DNA of 64,000 nucleotides. Origin: Nemania diffusa (Eukaryota; Ascomycota; Sordariomycetes; Xylariales; Xylariaceae). Of the stretch, positions 46,495 to 58,903 are shown in pieces. The notes below the pieces were generated by a model. The model had not been told where the DNA came from, ran no database searches, and was given only the letters and a program-made list of their open reading frames with translations. Positions within the stretch are counted from its first letter, which is position 1, and every line of letters begins with the position of its first letter. A program made the position numbers and the translations under genes. The stretch spans positions 3,224,001 through 3,288,000 of the forward strand of contig JBBPUQ010000009.1 of NCBI GenBank assembly GCA_038501195.1. The letters are read 5' to 3'.

Positions 46495-49400
46495 TTAGGC
46501 ACCAGACTCTTTTTCCGAAAATCGGAAGACCATCAAAAATCCTGATTCCATGCCAATGATAAATCTATCGCTCATGAAGTACGTTGCGGTCGGCTTGAAT
46601 ATTTCGGGAATAAAGATGATTTTCTTCCCGTACCGCGTGATCCAACCTTCTCCCCTCTCCTTTTCGTCTACCTCGTACCTATATGGACACCAATCTGGTG
46701 GAGACGTAATAGAAGGGGGTATCGACTGAGGGCCCATGCCTGTCATTACATATCCCAACTTTTCCCAGTCATTTTCAAACCTCATATGAGTATGGGCGAC
46801 CTGAGTATTAGGAATCTCGGCGAGTAAATCCTGCGTCTTGAAGTCCCAGATTCGCAGGGTTAGATCATTCGCCGCCGAAACGATGCGTGCCCCATCTGGA
46901 GTGAAGACAATACTTCTGATGCTCTTCGAATGGGCGTTTATCTTGCAATGGCTGACCCAGCTATCCGCTTCTTGCCTCCACACAGCAACTTTCCCATCAC
47001 GCCCTCCGGCGGCGAGGTAAAGCTTTGCTTCGTTAGGTGAGAATGCTACGTTCATGACGCCATCGTCGCCATGAATGTCGCCATGGATCTCTTTCCAGCC
47101 TTTAGTCTGATCGTCTACTTGGTAAATAGCTACGGCCTGGTCACCCGAGCCAGACGCAAGATATCTACCCGTTGGTGACCATGCAACACTGCAGACAAAC
47201 TTGGTGTGGCTATTAAAATGTTCTAGCTTTTCGTGCTTGGCCACATCGTATATCTGCACGGATCCATCAGAAAAACCGAAAGCAAGACTCAGTCCATCAG
47301 GCGAGAATGCGAGACAGTAGACTTTCAGTTGTGGCCAGCACGCTATATAAATTGGGGTACCATCTTCGTCGTTCATATTCCATAGCGTGACTTTGCCATC
47401 ATCGTGACGCGCTGCGATGGTTTGTCCGTGGGGGGCGACAGCCAGCTCGCTGACACACTTGTTAGTAACTGGAGGCTGAGTGTAGGTTTTTTTCGTGGTA
47501 TTTTTATTCGCTGTGTACCACAAATGCACCTGATAGTCTCGCGATGGAGAGGTTATAATATAGTCGCCGGTTGGAGAGAACGCCATTGACGTGATGTTGG
47601 ACCGGTTGCCGGCTTTCATCGTTTCCAACCTATCACCCACAACGATATCCCAGATTTCAATTGTGCCCGACTCAACTATGGCCGCTAGCTGCAGTCCGTT
47701 AGGAGAGAAGGAGACAGACGAAACGAATCCACTGAAGCTAAGCGTTAGACTGCATCGAGGCTCTTCTTCGTCAAAAGTCCATATCTTGGCAGTGCCGTCA
47801 TTTGAGCATGATGCTAAGTATCCGGGTCTTGTCGCCGGTGAGAAGACCACTGAGGTTACTTCTTCAGTATGATCACCAAATACGAATCGGGGCTTATCGT
47901 AATTTTCATCGTGCCATGAGTCCCAAATATATATCTTGCCATTCTCTCCCCCCGATGCAATCAGCCTTCCATCACAGGAAAAGGAGACCGAGTTTAAATC
48001 TGTATCGTCGTGTCTGATGTCGCGGCACTTCTCGGGCCGTGAATTGAAGTCCCAAATTCGCAGACTACGTGAATTTGTTGCAGCTATTAGATACCTGGCG
48101 TCTGGGGAAAATGCGAGAGCATATAAGAATGCCAGAGGTTTAGCCTGTAGTCTATAGAGCTCCCGGCCCAAAGAAGAATCCCAAATGATGATATCGCCAT
48201 CAAGAGAGGCTGCTGCAATATGACCCTTGGAGGAAAAGGCCACACAGTCGACCCCAGCTCCAATCTCAAGCGTGTGCTGAGTGGTCCACATATCGGTATC
48301 CCAGATGCGAACGCTACCGTCGTCAGATCCCGATGCGATCAGTCGACCATCTAGGGAAAAGGCTACGGAACAGACGCAGTCCGTGTCTGCGATCAGCGAA
48401 TTAGTGATTTAGTATAATATAGGCTAATAGGGGGAGAGCGCAAATTAACTGCAAAAAGGAAGTAGTAAAACATTACGAATCGAATATTAAACACATACGG
48501 CCTTTCAACAACCCAAAGTCACGGCGCCATTCTTTATTCCCTAAGTGGAGAACTTCAACCTGATAAGATTCATCTTGAGATGATTTCATTTGCAAGATAC
48601 TTTCCGTGGGACGAAACAGCGCAGTATTTGCAGCTGAGATATGCGCCGGCGTTTTCGTGGACATGTGGAGATTGGTTATGAGATGAGCGTCCCGGATTGT
48701 TGCGCTGAGTTCATTTGGCTCATCCAATTTTGCCTAGATAACCGGTTAGTCGTTCTGCAATCATGAGGGGTGAGTGTATCTTACTTGAAGGAGCAAATCA
48801 ACCCTCCGTAGCAAGATAGTGGCTATTGGTAGTAGGTTCCTTGAACTGAGAACTTCGAGCCAGATCATGAAATGTTCCCTCAGAAATGACGAGACTTTGT
48901 TGGCCACCTTAGGATCTATTTCAGATACCTCGCCTGATTCATTACTTGTCACGACTTCCTTGATCATGTCGGACACGTAATTGAGCCAGTCCAAAAAGAA
49001 CCAGCTCTCAATACTTAGTGGTATCCAACATCCATCGCGAGTAGCTATAGCCAAAATCTTAACTAGCGCATTAATACAATTCCGGACGATATCTGGATAG
49101 ACCTGAGAGGCCGGTCGACCGTGCTTCCTCATATAATTAATGGCCGACTGATGGTGAAACGAGACAATATCGTTGTTCGAAAGGTGTAGGAAACAACTAC
49201 ACTTTTTGACAATGCTGCGTAGATCTACCCTGGGTCCCAAGCATACGAGTCTCTCTAGTTCGGATAAACTTGATGTTCGGTTGAGAACGGCCAGTGTACT
49301 GAGGATCTGAAGGCAAAACGATCCATCGTATCGCGGATAACGTTCAAGTTTGGCTTTGAGGTATTCGTAAAGGCGGTCAAGGTCATTGAGAGCTTTGACT

Positions 49401-51231
49401 TCATCCAAGATGCTCTCAACGTACCATTTCTCCTCTGATTTCAAAGCCTCACAAATAACATCCACCTGAACATAATTTCTGGGCAAGCCGTCACAAAGGG
49501 TCGCTACGATAACGCTTTTCAAGTCTTTGTCGTAGCCTTCAGTTTCAGCCAAGACCCCAATCTTGCTTTTTATATAATGGTTGATGGCATTACGATAGTC
49601 AAATGCACTTAAATCGACCGTAACGCAGTGTTTGTTCTTGCCAAGTGCCAATTCAATCGTGTCCGAAAACCCACTAGACACAATCCATCGGACACGTGCT
49701 GATGAGTGAATCGACTCTTGAATAAAATTTAAAAGGTCTGCTAGACCTGGCCGTCCCACCTCTGAGGAACAATCGTCTAAGGCATTGAGGACGAAGTATG
49801 TTTCTGGAAACTCTTCGGATTGTGTCATATCGTAAAGCATTCCAGACAGTGCAAAAAAGTCGTTTGGGTCGTCAAAAGTTGCCCTGCCTATTGTAAAACA
49901 CTTGGAGTTGGTAATAGCACTCAGGCTTGATCCTCTTGCTACTACATGCCAATAAACGGCATCCATCAAGTTACTGAGCGCCGTGGCAGCATTATTCGCA
50001 CCGGGGCTGCATGAATCGAAGAAAAAGAAAGATAGGCATTTTCGTGGTGAATCGCTTTGTTTTGATATCGCGTGGATGATTGATTTCATTAGCATAGTCT
50101 TGCCTTGTCCTGCAGCGCCCCTGATCCAAAGCAGCGCGTTATCTTTTTGCTCCCAATTGCGAATGTTCCTATACTCGTCTGTCCCACAAAGCTGGCCGTA
50201 TACATCTTGCATTGACGGGTCGTCCACCGCACCCAGAGTAGTTTGCCATGGATCGTCAACATGTAGATCCTGTGGCATCTCGTCGACATGCTTCGACTCA
50301 TAAGGCGATACAAAAACACGGCCCTCTGCGTGCGCCTTCTTCTCTGACAATGACATATATTTCATTAGAGGGAGACGTACCAACTTCTCGTTGAAAATTG
50401 GGAGTGCTACCTCAGCACGCATAATTCTCTCTAGGGAGATCTCATCTCGGCCGTAAGGTTGGAAAGAAAATTCTGGGCAGCTACTATATTTTGGGGATCC
50501 ACTATGATAGCCCAGAGTATTCATTTCATATGAAAGGATAGCCTTGTAAAGATGCACGATACATCTCCTGAGCTGGCTCTCTGTGTTATCGACACCTACG
50601 CCCTGCGACAATAGTCCTGGTAGGCGGCCATACCAGTCCATACGGGATATAACATGGATGAGCTCTAGGCGGTCGTCTTTCCATAAGTGATTAGGATTCA
50701 AAAAAATCTATAGAAGCTTTAGTATAGTTCCTCACATAACAAAACTATATGTCGTCTTACCCGAGAAGCAAGACAAACCCCAACCCAAGCAAGTAAGGCG
50801 TTTGGGCTGGTCGCCTCTACTGCCTTGCGGAGTATCTGCTTATATTTGATGATACTGAATTCCTCCATGCCGTCATCATTGCTATCGATGTCTTCACTCT
50901 GCTCTTTGCTGTCTACTTCGCTGAGCCAGCCCTGTAGTAGGTTATTCATTTGAGCTCTTCTGGTTTGACGGGCTATTATCTGGCTGATAGGGTTTGTAAA
51001 TGGGCTAGACAATGATGAATCTGGCGGTGTTGTCCCTTCCTCGCCCACTCGTTCAAGCTCGGTTGACAAAGTCTTCTCATACCAGGTCACCATGTCGGGA
51101 TAGTCTTGTTTGACTTCATCGTAAGCCTCGTCCCACAGAAGACTTGAAAAGCTAGCCGGAATGTCAGCAGCTGGTGGTGGTAGGGCGCAGTTTTTTGGTG
51201 CGCTGAAAGCAGCATCTGGGGGTTCTGGCAT
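46495..51231 (-). CDS. NACHT-WD40 STAND protein (fungal NLR, NWD type)
   Basis: Four exons (51231-50761, 50707-48785, 48733-48499, 48386-46495) give 1506 residues. The N-terminal third matches the fungal NACHT N-terminal domain: LWDEAYDEVKQDYPDMVTWYEK, ALLAWVGVCLASRIFLNP, then VVSRMDWY-type sequence (VISRMDWYGRL). There is no HET, PNP or other effector in front, only about 30 loose residues. The NACHT NTPase has Walker A GAAGQGKT (354-361) and the acidic Walker B pair in FVLNALDDC (468-469). A winged-helix and superstructure-forming region follows to about 870. At least twelve WD40 repeats fill 876 to about 1400, starting LLKGHTDCVCSVAFS across the last intron. The repeats differ strongly, unlike the near-identical repeats of het-d/het-e genes. 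The family senses non-self or danger signals and triggers heterokaryon incompatibility or cell death. The frame is intact. Confidence 0.93.
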
Positions 51232-51537
51232 CGTAGACTTTGATAAATGCTTTCGCAGTCATATAGAATCACGATGTCTGTTCTGAATGATACAAATACC
51301 AGATAGGTAGCAACGTAGTAGCTATCTGTTTCTAACCGAGAGAAATTGGTCACGGAAGAGAAAGTGCATGAGACTTATATGGTAGTAAATTGCGAGTTAT
51401 CATATTACGGTGTTACCAACCATCTCTGCATAAGGCTGTAGGTGCAGGTGACCTGTCTCCTCCTGAAACAGGCGGTGAACAGGCTGCTCATAAGCAGCAC
51501 GTCGGTGTTACTTGTAAGGCCACGCAATTAACAGACA

Positions 51538-51573
51538 ACAGAGCACAGAGCACAGAACACAGAGTACAGAGTA
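51538..51573. repeat. ACAGAGC/ACAGAGT short tandem repeat
   Basis: About five 7-8 bp units (ACAGAGC, ACAGAAC, ACAGAGT) in tandem, lying in the NLR promoter. Confidence 0.75.
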
Positions 51574-51985
51574 CTGTACCTACCTACCATAACAACAACA
51601 GGGTAGGGTGGGTGACGTAGCTTAAAGCCTAAACTTAAGGTTACCTATGGCGTGGATGACTCAAGTACCTAGACACGTTGGTGTGAGTCATAGAGCGTAC
51701 CTACATATGTATGTAGGTATAGTTTATAACAAAGGACTGCCACCCATTTAGCTACCTAGGCAATAGCAACTGAATATATCCATGCACTTAACCACCTCTT
51801 ACACTGCTTATTGCAACATTCTCCTACCCCTTATTATGTCATATATACAATTAAACAATCTGTCCCACGTGACCTTCGAGATTACTTAGGGGAGAACATT
51901 CTAATTCCGCCATCCATTTTGCTATTATTTTATTATGATATATTATATATTCATTTTCACACCTAGAGATATAATTACGGACTAC

Positions 51986-52030
51986 GGCCGTATGGTTACA
52001 GTGCGACCGTAACGACTGTACCGTACGGCC
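51986..52030. repeat. imperfect inverted repeat, GGCCGTA..TACAGT arms
   Basis: The left arm GGCCGTATGGTTACAGT and right arm ACTGTACCGTACGGCC pair with one mismatch and one bulge around a 12-nt loop that itself contains CCGTAACG. It is GC-rich inside AT-rich surroundings. It could be an RNA hairpin, a protein-binding palindrome, or the end of a small inverted-repeat element. Confidence 0.65.
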
Positions 52031-52562
52031 TGCCGTCGTAGGTCATACCATCTTGGTTATTCGACATCCCTTTCAAGAAATTGGCCCTGTGGGTAGTGAG
52101 TCGCAGAATAACCAATTCGTTACAACTATAAATAGTTTTACTGAATTAGGTTCAAAATCCTCTCCAAATATTAGAATGCCTTCTTCAAGTAACCGAGGCG
52201 GGAGGCGGGTTAGATGACCTAGAAGGGTAGGGGTTATTAATACTCGGTATTACCTGTAGACTCGGGGTTTAGGTATTCATGTCTATTGTCTTGTTCAACG
52301 CTCACAGGATGCCGAAATTTTTGAATCATAACGATGGACAAGGCTAACAAGAATTCACATTACATTATAAAAAGTGCACTACAATAAAAAAAATCACATC
52401 TTCGCCTCTGGATTGATGATATTTTGAGCTGTATTGTATTTGCCATTATTTCATGAAGCCTTGTATCCATGCGAGGCTATTTCTTTCCTTTAGGTGTTCG
52501 AGGTGATCGGACTGGCGCGGCAGCTCCCCGCCAAACCGATACTTTTTGAGAAACACCCTTCA

Positions 52563-52588
52563 ATCCATCCATCCATCCATCCATCCAT
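52563..52588. repeat. ATCC tetranucleotide microsatellite
   Basis: Six tandem ATCC units within the probable 3' UTR of the IQGAP gene. Confidence 0.9.
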
Positions 52589-52801
52589 ACATGAGTAGAT
52601 ACACAAACCATACCAAGTCCCGCCCTGCAGCAAACACCGATTCCCTCTAACAGACGACGAAACAATGCAAGCAAGCCATGCCGATGAACCTGGTATCATT
52701 CCACCGTATAAACAACGACCCCAATCGCCTATATTTATTTCCTTTATTTCCCTTGACCCCATTTTCAATTCCCATCTCCTTCCTACAAGAAACCCCGGGA
52801 T

Positions 52802-55800
52802 TTACTGTGTCCGGTAGAATTTCCTGTACAGGAGGTGCAGCAGGAGGTTGACGTTGACCCTCAGATTGCCCTCGAAGAACTCCATAAATTGCCGTGCCTC
52901 GAACTGGGCTTGGAGGAGGTCCTCGATCGGTATGACGGCATTAGCGCCAGGGATCTGTATATGACCGCGGCTCCCTTCAACGTTGAATATACCCACTTGA
53001 TCGCACGCGATCGTTAGGTTGATGCTGTTCCAATCGCGTTCTGGCACGCCTTGCCACGATACAATGACACCCTTTCCGAACAGAGCGCGCACACTGTACT
53101 TGTAAGAGCCAAATTTCGGCACCCGGCCGGATCGCTCAAGCTCTCGTTGATGGTTGTATTGTTTTGTGAATGGGAAGAAATGGCGTTTTCTAGAGTGTAA
53201 GCGTTAGCAAATATTATAATTAGAGACGGAAGAGACTTACCCTTGGTTCTTCTGGAGAGTGGCCATGGCTTGCTCGATATAATCATCGTAGCTCTTTCGT
53301 TGCTGTTCGAGATATTTAGCCTTCTGATGAAGATTGCTGAGCGTTAGTCGCACGCCTTCAAGCTCTCGCTGTCGCTGGACTCGGCGTCGACTCTTGGTTC
53401 GGATATCTAGTGCAATGGCGTTCAACACGTCTTGGTAGTGGTTGTGCTTGGTGATACGTCCCATGTGCTCTAGGTGCATGATGTTCTCTAGAGCATTGCG
53501 TTTCATATCATAGTACGACATGCGAGTCACATCGACCATGTTCACGTCGGAGTAGGCGCCCTTCGTATTGCTGCCCGAAGCGAAGTCCTCCCGCAGGAGT
53601 GCCTGCCACTTCTGCTCGTCCTCTTGTGTGGGCGGACGAACCAGGATTTCTAGCAAGTTCGCACCCGTCTGGACGCGAATAATATACAAGATGCATCTCT
53701 TCGTTTCCATGAAAAGGGATTTGATTTCTGCTTCGGGGTCATTGACGTCATGGAGTTTAGGTGTGAGGAACATTTGTATATCAGAAGAACCGGCGGCGTG
53801 CATTTCATTCTCGTTGCTCTTAGCGCTGCCTAGGTCTTGAAGGATCTCATAGAGCACATCGGTGCGACCGGGGCAGATGCTGGAAATTTCTTGAGCCACC
53901 AAGTTGTGTATGGCGAATATGTCACTCATCTTGATGTACAGTGTCGGCCGGTTCTTGGCATAGAGGTCGTTGAATTCGTCCACACCGAAAGTGTGTTCGG
54001 CGTTGGCAACTGAGATCAGCCCATGGGTAGTGTGGGTGAGCCGCTCGATAGAATCGTTTATAAATGCGTTAAGGGGTTGGAGGTAAATGTTATCACCCCC
54101 AAACGGGCGGCCTGAGGCTATCTGACCGATGACCTTGGCGACTTCACTTAGATTCCGCTTCTGGAGTGGGCTAAGGACCTTTTCGACTACACCCACTTGC
54201 TCTGGGTTGATAACAGCTGGCTGGAGGTAGAAGCGCCAGACCCAATTGCTTACGAGCTGAAGCACGAGGTGCTGAGGTTCACGCTTGAACCGATCACATA
54301 GCGCTTCAAAAATCTGCTGGCATACGAAACGTAACCCATATGGCATTCTCGGGAGCAAGTCTTCGAATGAGTTGAGAAATTGGTCGCAAATCTCTCTGAG
54401 GTCACGAAGATGATCAATAAAGAGTTCGCGTGTCTCTGGATCTTTGATGGCGAGGTCGCGCGGGATGTCTAGAGGGCGCCTGCTAGGCTGACCTGTACGG
54501 AGCTCCTCGTTATTGACGGCCGACCGATATATCTGCATAGGATCGCTCTCTAGATCCAAAGCTGGGTCCTCGATGATATTGTCTCGTATTAATGGGCCGA
54601 GAAGCTCTCTTAGATACCTCCTGTCGCGAGGTGATCGGCTGTAGTTCATCAGGAGTTTCGACCAGAAAAAGTTGCCCCGTAGATAGTCCTGAACAGAGCT
54701 GCAATTATCAACCTCCTCGCGGATTGATCTGGCGATCAGTTTTAGTAAGTAATACTCTTCTCTCGTCTTCTGTGCATATCCGAATAATCCCATGATTAGG
54801 TGTTCAATGCGCTTGAACTCTTTCTCGGCAGTGCCTTGTTCCCGGAGGCGCTTGAAGAGGCGTGCGAGGTATTGCGGCTGAGTTTGGAGATTGAAGAAGA
54901 GTTGTTGATACGAGTCAAGCTTCTTCCGGGAGCTTTTGTTGAGCGCCTTAAGATCGAATTGGTTTCCAGAGGAGATGGAGGCATTAGCGAGGAGACTGGT
55001 GCTGTGGCCTCCGTAGTTGCTCTGATGCTTAACTACCTCGTCGAGGGTGATTTTGTTTTTCACCAGGAGGGCGATCTTAATGTCTAGTTGATCGATATAC
55101 TGCTCAAGCATCTCATTTTGTCGGACCTGCTGAACAACCGTCTTTCGCACCCGCTCGAACTCCACCTCTTCATTGAAATCAAAGCCGCTGTCGTTGAGCA
55201 GATGAACGAAATTTTTGACGGCACTAACAGGGGGGTTTTTCCCAGTTGTAAGACTTTTATAGGCTTCTCCCTGAAGCTTGGCTCGAACAAAGCTCTGGAT
55301 TTTGACCACCTTCTGCATGTTCTCGTTGAAGTGTTTCTTCTTAGCATCAAAGCGACGCCTTACAATAAAACCTTGAGCCAATGCTTGCAGCTCAGTGACC
55401 GCGTATTCATGCTCTTCAAGCTCATTTAATAGATCTCCGATACTACAGCGGAAAAGCATTGCTCGTGCCAGAGCTTGTAGCGAAGCGATTTCGTCATCGT
55501 GGGAATCGAGTTCTTCTAGGAAGGAGGATTGCCTTTTTCTAGAGAGATACCCGCGGGCCCTAGCTTGGAGCTCTGTGAAGGTGGTTGAATGCATGTCGAG
55601 GGAGTCGAGCATTGTTGTTATACGTTGACGCGCCATCATGCCACGTGCGAATGCCTGCAAATCGAGAACCGAGTCTTCGTGAGTATGTAAGACTTCGTTC
55701 GTTTGAGTTATTTCCCGGCGGACTGCCGAGGCCCGTATGTGAGCCTGTAGCGCGCCAACGTCGGAACTGTGTCGTTCCAGTTCGTATTTGGTGGTTGTGA

Positions 55801-57859
55801 TATCTTGTCGCAGTCGTCTACCTCGGCTGATGGCCTGAATTGCGGCCCATTTTGGCCCGAAGCTCTCGAGAGCTTCTTTCTGGACATGTACCTGGCGTCT
55901 CATCAGCGTCGCTCTGGCAATAGCCTGCAAGCCTGCGACAGTATGAACTTGTTCTTCTAAAGAAACTAGAACGCGTTCCACCTTTTCCCTGGCTAGCATG
56001 CCACGAATCGCGGCTTGAAGCTGTAATACAGGGCCAGCCATACTACTCGTCTCCTGTTGTTGTGAGTAGAACCGCTTGCGTGCAATATGACCCCTAAGCA
56101 TGGCCTGGATGCTACGCACCGGCCCATCGGCCTGTACTAATTGAGACTTCGTATCTCGTACCTGATTTCGAGCTTTAATAGCCCGCATCATACTCTGGAG
56201 CTTGATAATATCCTTTTCTTTGGCCTTCCATGCATGTTCTCGTTGCGTCATCTGGCGACGAACAAGAAACCCTCGCGCGGCGCTCTGAAGGTTGACGGCA
56301 AACTTCCGCATCTGAAGCCGATAGTCCATAACTTGGCGTGTCCATTCTCCCCGTATACGCGACTGAAGGTCGATAAGCCATTCTTCAGAACTCCACAGCC
56401 GCTCCATCACGGTGCCAAGCTGCATTCGAAGTATGGCACCCCGGATCTGCGCCTGAAGCTCAGTGACGGCTTCTTCGTTCTCGGCTAATTCTCGATCGAT
56501 GCGTTCTTCCTCTGTCTCTACAGGCTCTGGCGGAGGCTCCTCGACCCCAAAATCGGCACCCATGTTTCCAAAGCTAGGCATATTGAGACCGAGCTTATCT
56601 AGACCCTTCTGCGTAGCTTCTAGCTCGTGGTGTTCAAATTCCAGTTGGCCGACCAAGTTGCCGATCCTAAAATCTACAATCCCCTTTCTGAAGAGTAGCC
56701 AACTAAGAGCATGTATACAGTAAATGACTTTGGGGATGTTCTTCTTCTCGTACAAGTCTATTAACTCGAAGCGGAATAGATCGGGCATCTCCACCTCATC
56801 AAGGTAGCGGAAAAATGCGGCGACATTGTCCCAGTGTCTGGCCTGGAGGCGCGCATGGCGAAAGATGCGATGTCTTCGGTCGGGGTTCAGGGCTTCTACG
56901 ATCTCGGCAAGGGTTACGCCGTCTCGGAGGGCTTCCTCTAGCTCGACAATGGGAGGAATCTGGCGGTGAATAATGTCTTCTATCCATTCTTTGGCTTCGC
57001 CGATATGGCAGAGGTATTCATAAGCTTGAAGGAACTGGCGTTGTTTGTCCATCCAATTACGGCCCTCGAAGCCGTATCGGTCGCTGCGCTGTCCATTCCT
57101 CCCACCGTTAGCTGTTCCCATGCGCTGCAACCTCCGTCTGCCCCGCAGGCCGACAACCTCCTGTGCTGGCGACGTAATGGTGAACTCGTCGGGCGACGCA
57201 TCCTGCGCCAGCCTGGATAAGGTTTGAAGCTGGTTCGTCGAGGAGCGGCTTAATTGCTGCAAATTAGGCGCTACGAAAGGAGCGTGCACGACAGCATGAT
57301 GCGCGTTTGCTGTGCTCCTCGTAGCGTCTGGGCGTATCGAGTCCGAACGTGTTAGCAGCATCGAGGTTGGGCGAGCGTTTATGGAGCGAGAGAGGGCGGT
57401 TGGCGAGGGTGTTGGTGAGGTCCCACGTTCGTAAAGAGAGAGTTTGCCGATATCAACACTCTGGCCGCGTCCATGGTGCTCGTGGCGAGGAGGGGTGCGC
57501 GGAGCAGCCGGGGGTGGTGGTGAGCCGGAGGCGGGCGGCTGTGGGAGAGGCCTCAATGACTGCCTAGCCATGCTGTACATCTTCTCGGGACTCCTGGGGG
57601 GCTCATCCATGGTGGAAGCACGGTTTCGGATCGCAGCAGCCTCACTTTTGCCTCGTTTGTGACCGAGCGTTGATGCGCTGTACCCATTGGAGGCGACGGA
57701 AGAGCTGGTGCTGGTGTGACTGGGGCTGTATATGTCCGAGTTGAAAGATGTGTGCGAGTATCCGGATGAGGCAGACGACGATGTCGTGGATGGCTGGCGA
57801 TTGACAAGCGGGGGATCAATCGTGTACGACTGGCGCAGAGGATGTGGCCGGTACGACAT
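52802..57859 (-). CDS. iqg1: IQGAP family scaffold (Iqg1/Rng2/SepG-like)
   Basis: Cytokinetic-ring scaffold that binds actin, myosin light chains or calmodulin, and formins during septation. Exons 57859-53241 and 53189-52802 (intron 51 nt) give 1668 residues. The ATG at 57859 (MSYRPHPLRQSY) is the first ATG in frame; the open frame upstream of it starts without one. Residues 1-240 are a Ser/Pro-rich disordered tail with many possible kinase sites. A calponin-homology actin-binding domain is at about 265-390 (RDGVTLAEIVEALNP, LDEVEMPDLFRFELIDLYEKKN). Many IQ motifs (LQAxARGxLxRR type) fill about 455-840. The GAP-related domain is at about 1035-1280, including FFWSKLLMNYSRSPRDRRYLRELLG and QLVSNWVWRFYLQPAVINPE. 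IQGAPs lack the Ras-GAP arginine finger and bind rather than deactivate Rho-type GTPases. The C-terminal RasGAP C-terminus domain (about 1450-1668) spans the intron. Confidence 0.96.
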
Positions 57860-58903
57860 ATCGTTCGTTGACTTAGCACCAACCGTCCTAGAGATGGCCT
57901 TCCTCAAGTGTATCGAATGCTTCGTCAGAGGCTAACGTCTGCATAACAGCGAATGTATAGATATAGGAAGCAAAGTCTAGAACCCGTAGAACCTGTAGAG
58001 CCTGTCGTCCCGAATGTGTTCTCTAGTGGGATCGGAGATGTCGGTGTTGGGTATCACAACCCAGTACAGCTAGCTGTAGTGCGCTGGTCAATGTTTGCTG
58101 TAACTTTATCCTATCCCGAATACTGCTTCGTTGCCGGTCGCGACTCACGATCTTCGGGAGAGTGGTGGGTATCTAGGCCACAAGTGCTGGCTGTAGCAGA
58201 TTTTCGTAAGCGAAACACCTTCTGTAGGTGTTAAAAGGATATGAAGCGCGCTTTCAGCGCACCCATATGATGAAAGAGAACTATGCAAAGGCTATCGCAT
58301 AGGAATGTTGTCAAAGGAGACCAGTTAGCTGGGTCTGTGGTAATGTGGTGCAAAACTTGCAATTACCAACAGCCATTAACCCTGGTTAATGGAACTGATG
58401 CGCACGGCAGGATTCGGAGGAAAGCATTGGGCATCATGGTTGGCCGTAACAGGTAGTTTGTTTATTTATTTTCAGACAACAGCGGAGCAGCAACCATTCA
58501 CCACCTGCAGCACCTGGTCTCAGCCACCCATGCCCCTCACCTGGGTAGGTACGCCTATTGTCGCTGCGGGGCGCATATGTAAGCCACACGCATTGTTACC
58601 TAAGGTACCTGACCCGCATCTAGTATTTTAGGTAGATAGCATAATCGATAAGATAAATTTTCTTTGGAAATCCCCATAATCGGCCAATCAGTGGAGGAAA
58701 CTGCCCCACTACCTCGAGTTGCTCGAATTGGTATTTTAAAAATCTGGTGCGACTCGGCCATAATTTGTCTTTCTTCCTTTTCTTTTCTTGGGAAGAAGAT
58801 CACCTTCAAGCGCGCTGACCTGGTCAATCAATTCTGCACGCCTTGTCGTCATCTTCGACCTCGCTGCTTTTTAAGCTTCTAATTATTCCTGAATTACAAC
58901 ATC
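57860..58903. promoter_or_regulatory. divergent promoter region between IQGAP and IMPDH
   Basis: No gene is seen. It contains a 20-bp palindrome at 58373-58392 (listed separately). A CT-rich tract at about 58764-58789 (TTTGTCTTTCTTCCTTTTC), some 115 bp before the IMPDH ATG, resembles a fungal transcription start region. The IMPDH start has the context ACATCATGCC. Confidence 0.6.
58373..58392. repeat. perfect 9-bp inverted repeat CCATTAACC-CT-GGTTAATGG
   Basis: Two 9-bp arms are separated by CT, roughly midway between two divergent starts (514 bp from IQGAP, 511 bp from IMPDH). TTAATGG half-sites resemble homeodomain or other dimeric-factor binding sites. The size and symmetry suggest an operator for a dimeric regulator. 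Confidence 0.8.

Larger units (their letters stand above)
51232..52801. other. intergenic, NLR promoter and IQGAP 3' flank
   Basis: No gene is seen. The NLR promoter side has TAGGTA words at 51580-51600 and 51700-51760. AT-rich DNA at 51830-51975 is followed by an imperfect GC-rich inverted repeat, listed separately. The part next to 52802 is the 3' UTR of the IQGAP gene. Confidence 0.55.
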
